Positions 43,553-51,100 of a stretch of DNA of 64,000 nt are shown piece after piece; position 1 is the first letter of the stretch, and every line of letters begins with the position of its first letter. This DNA is from Streptomyces sp. LaPpAH-108 (GTDB taxonomy: Bacteria > Actinomycetota > Actinomycetes > Streptomycetales > Streptomycetaceae), in the NCBI RefSeq assembly GCF_000373625.1, contig NZ_KB891999.1, positions 227,739-291,738 on the forward strand, written 5' to 3'. The position numbers were made by a program, and so were the translations under genes. The notes beneath the pieces were generated by a model. That model saw only the letters and a program-made list of their open reading frames with translations, was not told the DNA's origin and made no database searches.

Positions 43553-44214
43553 GCGACGAGTCCCTCGGCATCCGTGACGAATTGACGGGCCATCTCCACG
43601 CTGCGTGGATGGTCGATCCACTGCTCCAGGACGGCCGGGGGCACGGTGACGATGTCGCAGGGAGTGTCGAGTGCCGCGGTGACGTCGGCGGGTTCGCGGA
43701 TGCTTCCGATGACCAGGCGCGTACCGGTGCTGGTCAGGGAACGACGGGTTGCCACGGCACGGACCGCCTGAGCGGGGTCCTCCCCCGCGTCGCGCGTGCG
43801 GCACCAGAGAAGGCTCAGATACTCGGGCTGCAACAACAGGGCCGCGTACAACTCGGCGCGCGAGGTGCAGACGGTGACGTTCACCTTGACCCCGGCGTCA
43901 CGCACTCGACGGATGAGTCCGGCCCGGCACCGTCCTGCCGAGGTCACGAAGGGAATCTTCACCCGAACCCGCGGATCGAGACTGGCCAACGCCATCGCCT
44001 GCTGATAGGCGTCCGCGTCCGCCTCGGAGAGAACCTGCGCATGCACTTCGGCGGTCCCACTGTCAAGGATCCGCTTGACGGTCGAGGACACCGAGGTGGC
44101 GCCGGCCTTCGCTACAAGGGTCGAGTTGGTGGTCACGCCGTGGATGAGCCCGGTCTGTAACCAGTCGATGCAGTGCCCGGCGGTGGCTGAGTCCAAGTAC
44201 AGCAAGTTATCCAC
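43549..44214 (-). CDS. Transaldolase family enzyme, LmbR type
   Basis: A 221-residue TalC/FSA-like aldolase barrel. LYLDSATAGHCIDWLQTGLIHGVTTNSTLV gives the first strands, and the Schiff-base Lys is in RVRVKIPFV. VNVTVCTSRAELYAALL and RLVIGSIREPADVTAAL complete the barrel. LmbR in lincomycin biosynthesis transfers a C3 unit to ribose 5-phosphate to make the C8 sugar. The start is GTG 44214 with no strong Shine-Dalgarno sequence. It is the first gene of the minus-strand cluster B operon, divergent from the Lnu-like gene. Confidence 0.88.
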   Translation of the reverse strand: MDNLLYLDSATAGHCIDWLQTGLIHGVTTNSTLVAKAGATSVSSTVKRILDSGTAEVHAQVLSEADADAYQQAMALASLDPRVRVKIPFVTSAGRCRAGLIRRVRDAGVKVNVTVCTSRAELYAALLLQPEYLSLLWCRTRDAGEDPAQAVRAVATRRSLTSTGTRLVIGSIREPADVTAALDTPCDIVTVPPAVLEQWIDHPRSVEMARQFVTDAEGLVA

Positions 44215-44413
44215 CTTGGTAGGTCGGATGAGCTGACTGGATGAGCAAACTAATGACAGAACTTCGAAAATTCAAGACTGTCATTCGTCAACGCCCATCA
44301 GTGGGCTGATTTTCGACGCGCAGACCACACCGACATATCGCACATATATTATTTTTTCACATGTATTCACATGTATCTTGCGAACGGTTCGGCTTCCTGG
44401 TTGGGTTGACTTG
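44215..44413. promoter_or_regulatory. AT-rich divergent promoter region of cluster B
   Basis: About 200 bases between the octose operon and the Lnu-like gene. It is far more AT-rich than its surroundings (runs such as CATATATTATTTTTT at 44343-44357). It contains a perfect tandem repeat TTCACATGTA at 44356-44365 and 44366-44375, and a GACAG...CTGTC inverted repeat (44260-44284 region). It is a likely target for a cluster regulator. No regulator gene lies in cluster B itself. Confidence 0.5.
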
Positions 44414-44905
44414 ATGGACATCACCGATCTCTTCGACCTGCTCGACATCCTGGAGTCCGCCGACGCTCCGTACTGGGTCGCCGGCGGGTGGGGAGTGGAC
44501 GTCCTCGTGGGGCGTCAGACGCGCCAACACCGAGATGTGGACCTCGCGTTGGACGCCAGGAGCGAGACTGCGACAGTCGACGCGCTGGAAGCGTTCGGTT
44601 ACCGGGTGGAGACGGAACAGCGTCCTACACGTGTGGAACTCGCGGCTCCCGGACGACGCTGGGTGGATCTGCATCCGGTCGTCTTCGACACTGAAGGAGT
44701 GGGGCGACAGGCCGACCTCGACGGCGGCGTCTTCCTGTATCCCCACGGCGCCTTCACCGTCGGGACGCTCCAGGGCCGGGCCGTCCCGTGCCTGTCGGTC
44801 TCGAAACAACTCGGCTTCCGCCGCGGCTACACGCTCAGGGACGTCGACCATCACGACATCGCACTTCTCGAAAGCTTGAACGTTCACCAAAGCGGCGGCC
44901 GCTGA
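44414..44905 (+). CDS. Lnu(A)/LinA-like nucleotidyltransferase, candidate self-resistance
   Basis: A 163-residue nucleotidyltransferase. It matches remembered lincosamide O-nucleotidyltransferase Lnu(A) along its whole length: YWVAGGWGVDVLVGRQTRQHRDVDLALDA (nucleotide and metal site), RVELAAPGRRWVDLHPV, VPCLSVSKQLGFRRGY and DVDHHDIALLES. These enzymes adenylylate a sugar hydroxyl of lincosamides; the wider family includes ANT(2'')-type aminoglycoside enzymes. It is divergent from the octose operon. ATG 44414 gives the family length; a TTG start at 44378 is less likely. Inactivation or storage of the cluster B product is inferred. Confidence 0.8.
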   Translation: MDITDLFDLLDILESADAPYWVAGGWGVDVLVGRQTRQHRDVDLALDARSETATVDALEAFGYRVETEQRPTRVELAAPGRRWVDLHPVVFDTEGVGRQADLDGGVFLYPHGAFTVGTLQGRAVPCLSVSKQLGFRRGYTLRDVDHHDIALLESLNVHQSGGR

Positions 44906-45049
44906 CGACGACGGTCGCGGAGGCCGCACATCACGAGAACTGGCCAGAAAGCGCACCGGATCCACAGCGAAAAGGATCCAAGCCACGCCACGGCTTCTCC
45001 GGTCATCAGTGCGCCCTGAGGCCCCCTGCGAGCACGACCGGGCTTCTCT

Positions 45050-45560
45050 ACCTGCCGATCCCCAGCCCTGCTCGGGCCTCACACGTGCTTGCTGTGTCCG
45101 TAGCTCCACTCGAAGTTGTCCAGCAGGGACCACAAGAAGCAGCCCTGTATGTCGACTCCCGCCACGATCGGCCGGCTTGCCGTCCGGGGTGACGTAGTCG
45201 TCGAACACCGCCCCGTTCTCGGTGATCATCAGAGGTGCCGCGGGGAGGTCCGCCTTCAGCCGCATCAGCAGGTCGTACAGCCCGCTGGGGTCGACCGCTC
45301 ACCCCATCGTGGTGGTGCTGTGCGCGGGGCGGTGGAAGGCGATCCGGTCAGCGCCCGGCCAGGGACTTGATCGCTCATCCCGTGGCCGTCGGAACCATGG
45401 CTGACCTCACCCATGGCAGAGGACACAAGCCTGGGCGTGTAGTAGTTGACGTCCAGGAAATCCAGCGGCTGGTGGATCGTCCCGGACTGCGCCAGGTGTT
45501 CCAGACGCGGGCTGGCCATGTTGGTGCGGTCTCACTGGTCTGCGCGCTCGCCCCGTCGAC
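45050..45560 (-). pseudogene. GH1 beta-glucosidase remnant, frameshifted
   Basis: Three minus-strand frames give consecutive GH1 pieces: PLDFLDVNYYTPRLVSS (near 45450), PLMITENGAVFDDYVTPDGKPAD (near 45200, with the ITENG nucleophile), and GVDIQGCFLWSLLDNFEWSYGHSKH (near 45120). Their order matches the C-terminal half of a beta-glucosidase, broken by at least two frameshifts. No N-terminal half is present. It is debris at the right border of cluster B. Confidence 0.7.
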
Positions 45561-45934
45561 GGGTGTGCTAATCACGGCCCACGCCCTACAGGGCCTCGGT
45601 GCTCAGCCCCGTAACACTCGCGATCCTGGGTGAACGGTGCGGGCGCTGCTCTGGATCAATGCATCCATCATCGCGGCCGATCTGCTACTCACCCACGCCC
45701 TGGTCCCCGCCCTGCCGCAGCTCGTCCGCACTGCCGAGGCTCGCCTGCAACACGTCACGCTTCTGTTGCAGGCGGCCCGCTCCGCAAAGCCGGTGAGGAG
45801 TTCACCATCGAGGGCCGCGCAATCGCCTCAACGGCAGCTACTGGCGCCCAACCGCACTGTTCCTGGTCCCGGTCGATGAGCCCGGCCTCCGGTTCGATGG
45901 CCGCTGGTCCCCCACCGGTCCCCCAAGAACGGCC
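45561..45934. other. Decayed sequence between GH1 remnant and tRNA-Pro
   Basis: A + strand frame near 45637-45790 reads WINASIIAADLLLTHALVPALPQ then LQHVTLLLQAAR, which loosely resembles the C-terminal helices of some IS1380-type transposases. The similarity is weak. Nothing else is recognisable. Confidence 0.25.
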
Positions 45935-45970
45935 GAGGGCCGGTTTCGGATTTCTCCGAAACCGGCCCTC
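45935..45970 (-). terminator. Hairpin terminator of tRNA-Pro
   Basis: GAGGGCCGGTTTCGGA (45935-45950) pairs perfectly over 16 bases with 45955-45970 around a TTTC loop. It lies 18 bases beyond the 3' end of tRNA-Pro on the minus strand. Confidence 0.8.
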
Positions 45971-45988
45971 ACCTGCGACTCTCACGAG

Positions 45989-46062
<74 letters not shown>

Positions 46063-46167
46063 ATGCGCTCACTCACGGTGACCCGCGTGATCGCGCGAAC
46101 AGCACTTTACCCCACGTGGCGGGGTGGGCCGAAGTCGGTTTCCGGTGGGGAGGGGAGAATCGGTCGT

Positions 46168-46683
46168 ATGGGAGACGCGGACGCGAGGCCGGTGGGTGAC
46201 GGGCGGGACCGGGACATGGAGGGGCGGGCGCGGAATGCGCGGCCCCGCGACGGGCTGGGGCGGCCGTTGCCGTACGGCGCGGACGGGGTGGAGCGGCAGC
46301 CGGAGGGGGTCGTGCGGTCGCCCGGGGAGACGGTCGTGGAGGCGCAGGCGCTGCTGGACGCGGGGAAGCCGTTCCATGCGCACGAGGTGTTCGAGGATGC
46401 GTGGAAGTCGGGGCCCGAGAGCGAGCGAGAGCTGTGGCGGGGGCTGGCGCAGGTCGCCGTGGGGCTCACCCACGCGGCCCGGGGGAACACCAAGGGCGGT
46501 GCCCGGCTGCTGCGGCGCGGTGCGGGGGCCGTGCGGGCGTGGGGGGTGGAGAGCGGGGAGCCCCGGCCGTACGGGATCGATCTCGGCGGGGTCGGGGTGT
46601 GGGCCGTGGGGCTGGCCGAGCGGGTGGAGAAGGAGGGTGGAGTCGTCGACGCGGGGGTGGAGGCGCCCAGGCTCCGTCCCTGA
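46168..46683 (+). CDS. DUF309 family protein
   Basis: A 171-residue protein. An arginine/glycine-rich N-terminal 60 residues precede the DUF309 domain, whose diagnostic motif is KPFHAHEVFEDAWK, followed by ELWRGLAQVAVGLTHAARGNTKGGARLLRRG. The function of the family is unknown. ATG 46168 is the only Met before the domain apart from M17; a strong purine-rich block lies upstream but too far for a normal ribosome-binding site. Confidence 0.8.
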   Translation: MGDADARPVGDGRDRDMEGRARNARPRDGLGRPLPYGADGVERQPEGVVRSPGETVVEAQALLDAGKPFHAHEVFEDAWKSGPESERELWRGLAQVAVGLTHAARGNTKGGARLLRRGAGAVRAWGVESGEPRPYGIDLGGVGVWAVGLAERVEKEGGVVDAGVEAPRLRP

Positions 46684-46800
46684 GCGTCCCTGAGTGCTCA
46701 TGGGCGTCCCTGAGTGCATCTGAGGGCGCCTGATGCGGGCCCCGGAGCCGCAGCTCGGCCCGGCCCGATCCCCCGCGTACCCGTACGGCACACTCGACCC

Positions 46801-47574
46801 GTGCGAAAGATTCATGTCATCGGGATCGGTGCCGGCGACCCCGACCAGCTGACGTTGCAGGCGGTCAAGGCGCTGCGCGGTACCGACGTGTTCTTCCTGC
46901 TGGACAAGGGGGAGGCGAAGAGCGATCTGACGGGGCTGCGCCGGGAGATCCTGGACGCGCATCTGGAGCCGGGGTCGTACCGGGTGGTGGCGGCGCGTGA
47001 CCCGGAGCGGGACCGGACGGCGGGCGGCGCGGGGTACTCGCCTGCGGTCGGGGACTGGCGGAGCGCGCGGGCCGGGATCTATGAGCGGCTCATCGAGCAC
47101 GAGGTCGGTGCGGACGGCACGGGGGCCTTCCTGGTCTGGGGCGACCCGGCGCTGTACGACAGCACGCTCGGGATTCTGGAGGAGGTGCTGGCGCGGGGCG
47201 CGGTGGAGTTCTCGTACGACGTGATCCCCGGGATCAGCAGCGTCTCCTCGCTGGTCGCCCGGCACCGCACGGGGCTGAACCGGGTCGGTCGGCCGGTGCA
47301 GATCACGACCGGGCGGCGGCTGGCGGGGGGCTTCCCCGACGGGGTGGACGACGTCGTGGTGATGCTGGACGCCCACCAGACCTTCCGGCGGTACGCCGAG
47401 GAGGACATGGACATCTACTGGGGCGCGTACATCGGCACCCCGGACGAGATCCTGGTCTCCGGCCCTCTCGCCGAAGCGGCGCCTCGCATCGAGGAGTTGA
47501 GGGCGGCGGCACGCGAGCGCAAGGGCTGGATCATGGACACGTATCTGCTGCGCAGGCACGTCGACGAGAGCTGA
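46801..47574 (+). CDS. cobF: Precorrin-6A synthase (deacetylating), CobF
   Basis: A 257-residue SAM-dependent tetrapyrrole methylase. VIGIGAGDPDQLTLQAVKALRG is the family N-terminus. LVWGDPALYDSTLGILEEV and VIPGISSVSSLVARHRTGLNRVGRPVQITTGRRL are characteristic of CobF. It methylates C1 and removes acetate in aerobic cobalamin synthesis. The start is GTG 46801. Another cobalamin gene, cobK, lies 7.7 kb to the right on the other strand; no other cob genes are in the window. Confidence 0.88.
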   Translation: MRKIHVIGIGAGDPDQLTLQAVKALRGTDVFFLLDKGEAKSDLTGLRREILDAHLEPGSYRVVAARDPERDRTAGGAGYSPAVGDWRSARAGIYERLIEHEVGADGTGAFLVWGDPALYDSTLGILEEVLARGAVEFSYDVIPGISSVSSLVARHRTGLNRVGRPVQITTGRRLAGGFPDGVDDVVVMLDAHQTFRRYAEEDMDIYWGAYIGTPDEILVSGPLAEAAPRIEELRAAARERKGWIMDTYLLRRHVDES

Positions 47575-47656
47575 CTCCGGGGCGCGCCCGAGGTGTCCGG
47601 CGGGGATTCGCGCAAGTGCCGTTCCCCGGGCGGGTGTCGGGTGCCAGGATGACAGC

Positions 47657-48106
47657 GTGACGTACCGCACGGAGGATGCCGGAGCCACTGTGGTGCTGAC
47701 CGTCGACGGCGAGGCGGGCGCCGATGAACTGCGTTCGCTGCACGCGTGGTTGGCCGATGTCGACGAGCTGCGGGGCCGTGCCGGGCTGGCGGAGTCGCCG
47801 CCGGTGCCGGGCACGTTGGGGCCGGTGGTGGACGGGGTGCTGGTGCTGCTCGGGCCGGGCGGTGCGGTCACGGCGCTGGCGACCGCCGTGGTCGCCTGGA
47901 TCCGGCACCGGCACAGTGACGTGATCGTGAAGGTGACCCGTCGCGGGGGCGCGTCCGTCGAACTCACGGGCAAGCGGGTCCAGTCGCTGAGCAGTGCCGA
48001 ACTGCGGGAGTTCGTAGGGCTGTTGAGCGAGCAGTTGGACGCCGACCGCCAGGCCGCGGACGGTGGCCGACCCCACAGCGACGCCCCGGACGCCGACGCG
48101 TCGTGA
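47657..48106 (+). CDS. Effector-associated constant component 1 (EACC1)-like protein
   Basis: A 149-residue protein. An N-terminal beta-rich region (VVLTVDGEAGADELRSLHAWLADVDELRG) is followed by a Gly/Ala-rich amphipathic helix (TALATAVVAWIRHRH) and a C-terminal HSDVIVKVTRRGGASVELTGKRV strand pair. This matches the EACC1 proteins described next to caspase, TIR or NTPase effectors in conflict systems. The start is GTG 47657. GTGA overlap with the effector gene shows strict coupling. Confidence 0.75.
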   Translation: MTYRTEDAGATVVLTVDGEAGADELRSLHAWLADVDELRGRAGLAESPPVPGTLGPVVDGVLVLLGPGGAVTALATAVVAWIRHRHSDVIVKVTRRGGASVELTGKRVQSLSSAELREFVGLLSEQLDADRQAADGGRPHSDAPDADAS

Positions 48107-51100
48107 CGGGCCTGTCGGGGGAGGGCGTACGCGTCCTGCTGATCGGTACGGAGAACCACCCCGGGCCGACGCTGACCTCCGTACCCGCCGTCTCCCGCAC
48201 GGTGGAGGCGCTGCGCCACCGGCTCACGACGGTCTGCGGGGTCGCGCCCGGTTCGATCCGTACGCTGCTCGACCCGGCCGATGCCCGCACGATGGCGGCG
48301 GCCGTGGCGGAGGAGGCCCAGCGGGCCCACACCGTGCTGCTGATCCACTATGTCGGGCACGGGCTGATCGGCCCCGGCGACGAGTTGCACCTCGCGGCGA
48401 GCAGCACCGACCGGCTGACCCCGGGTCTCGCCGCCCATCAGGCGCTGTCGCTCACCGCGTTGCGGCAGGCGCTCACGCTCTGCCGGGCCCCGTCGGTCGT
48501 CGTGGTGCTCGACTGCTGCTTCTCCGGGCGCGCGGGTCTCGGCGGCCCCGCACCGAGACCGGCGATCACGCTTCCGGCGGCCCACGGGGTCCATCTCCTG
48601 GCGTCCGCCGAGCAGTTGGCACTCGCCCCGGAGGACGCCGCATACACGACCTTCACCGGCGAACTGATCCGCTTGCTCGACCACGGCGACCCGCGCGGCC
48701 CCCGGCTGCTGACCCTGGACGCCGTCTACGACTTCCTGTTCCGTAGCCTGCGCGCCAAGGGTGGACCGCTCCCCCGCCGCCAAGCCGGTGACCGCTCGGG
48801 CGAGTTGGTGTTCGCGGTCAATCCCGCTCAGCCGGTCGCGGTGGACGACCCCGATCCACCGGACGGCGACAACTCTGGCACCGCGCCGAGCCGATGCCCC
48901 TACCTCGGTCTCGAAGCGTTCGCGGTGGACGACGCCGACCTCTTCCACGGGCGGGAACGGCTGGTCGAGGAGTTGCTGGAGACCTCCGCCTCGGCCATGG
49001 CCGCCGGGCAACCGGTGGTCGTGGTCGGGCCATCGGGCGCGGGCAAGACCTCGCTGCTGCACGCCGGGCTGCTGGCGGCGCTGGGCCGGGGCACCCCGTG
49101 GCTGCCGGGCTCCGGCGGCTGGCCCTGGCTGGTGCTCACGCCGGGCGACGATCCGTTGGGCACGCTGGCCGCCGTACTGGGCGCGGAGGGGCCGGACGGG
49201 GCCGACGCCCTCGCCGAAGTCCCGTCCACGGCAGCCGTGTTGGCTCGCCGACTGCTCCAAGAGCGGGAGCAGGAGCGGCTGGTGCTGGTGGTCGACCGGC
49301 TGGAGGAGCTGTTCACGGCCGGTGAGCGCGAACGGACCGCGTTCTGCGCGGCGTTGGCGGCACTGGCCGGAGAGGACGGGCGGGCCCTCGTCGTCCTGGC
49401 CCTGCGTGCCGACTTCTACGGCCAGGCGCAGTCGCTCCCCCACCTCGCCGAGGCCCTGCGCCGTCACCAGGTGCAGGCCGCCCCCATGCGTCTGGACGAG
49501 CTGCGGGCCGCGATCGAGCGTCCCGCGGCGACGGTCGGGGTCCGGCTGGACGAGGGCCTTGCGGACCTGATGCTGCACGAGCTGGACGCCGTACGGCCGC
49601 CGGGGCCGAGGTCCGGCACGCTGCCTCTGCTCTCCCACGCGCTGTGGGCGACCTGGGCCGAGAGCGGCCGGGCGCGGCTCACCGTGGCCGGTTACCGCGC
49701 GAGTGGCGGAGTCGCGACCGCGCTCAGGACCACCGCCGAGCGCGTGTACGACGCCCTCGACCCTGCGGGTCGGACCGCTCTGCGGCGCATGATGCCGCGC
49801 CTGGTGCGGATCGGCGACGGCACAGTGGACACCGGGCGCCCGGCCGAGCGCGACGCGCTTCTGGACGGCGTCGCGGACCGGCGGGCGGCCGAGGACGCGC
49901 TGCACCGCATGGCCCGGGCGCGGCTGGTGGTGCTGCACGAGAGCACCGTCCGGCTCGGCCACGACGCGCTGCTCACGGCGTGGCCGAGGCTGCACGACTG
50001 GATCGAGGCGGACCGCGACTGGTTACGGCCCCGGCAGCAGCTGGCCGCCGACACCGACGCGTGGCTGCTCGCGGGCCGCGACCGGGATCTGCTGTACCGG
50101 GGGACCAAGCTGGCGGCGGCCGTGGAGAGCGCCGACCGGGCGGCCCGTGACCAGAACGACGAGCCCCGGCTGACGGAATTCCTCGACGCGTCCGTGCGCG
50201 AGGAGAAGCGCGCCGCGCGCACCCGGAACACCGTGATCTCGATCCTCGTCGTCCTGCTTCTGATCGCGACGGGCGGCGGGATCACCGCCACCGTCTATCA
50301 GCACGAGGCCGCTTCGCAGCGCGGCCGGGCCGTCGCCCGCCTCATGGCGAACGAGGCCGTGAGCCTGCGCGACACCCAGCCGGGTCTGGCCAAGCAACTC
50401 AGCGTCGCCGCCTACCGGTTGGACCCGGAACTCAGCGTCGCCCCGCTCCTGTCCATGCTGGAGACCCCCGGCGTCTACGACGGTCAGGACAACGTGGTCG
50501 ACCTCGCCCGCACCGGCGACGGGCGGCTGCTGGCCCTGTCGACCGGCCGGTCCGTGGTCCTGTGGCGCACTCCGGGCGGGCGGCTGGCGACCGTACGGCT
50601 GACCGGTGCGCGCGGGGTCGCGTTGAGTCCGGACGGACGGCTGCTGGCGGCGCTCGCCTCGACCGGGGAGTCGGCATCGGGGTCCACGTCGGGTTCGGGA
50701 CCGGAGTCGGCCGCGCGCAAGCTGTCCGCGACGGTGCGTCTGTGGTCCCTCGCCGATCCGGCGAAGCCCGTCCAACTCCCTTTGCCCCACGGCCTTTCCC
50801 GCACCGCCACCGCGCTCGCCTTCTCCTCCGACGGCCACTCGCTCGCCCTCGGCACCGCCTCCGGGGCCGTACGGCGCTGGGACCTCCGCGATACCCGGGC
50901 GCCCCGGTCCTTGCCGGACCTCACCGGGCCGAAGGGCCCGCTGGACTCCCTCGCCTTCGCACCCGTGGGACATCTGCTGGCCGCCTCGGGGGCGGACGGC
51001 CGGGTCCGGCTGTGGGACACCGCCGAGGCGGGCCGCACCGCGCCGGTGTCGACGGTGGCCGGGGCACCGCTGCCCGGCTCGACCCCGCTCGGTGTGCCGC

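Noticed and set aside
36145..44214. Reading cluster B as an ADP/GDP-heptose (surface polysaccharide or hygromycin/septacidin-like) pathway
   Set aside because: GmhA/HddA/GmhB/HddC-like enzymes alone would fit a heptose. However, the transaldolase, the Cys-less UGD, the Gfo/Idh enzyme, the sugar aminotransferase and their exact order fit the lincosamide octose route better, and a Lnu-like gene is adjacent. It is kept only as an alternative.
44357..45265. Minus-strand frame of 302 codons containing a GH1 motif
   Set aside because: Only a short part (PLMITENGAVFDDYV) is GH1-like; the rest is out of frame or antisense to the Lnu-like gene. It is treated as a pseudogene.
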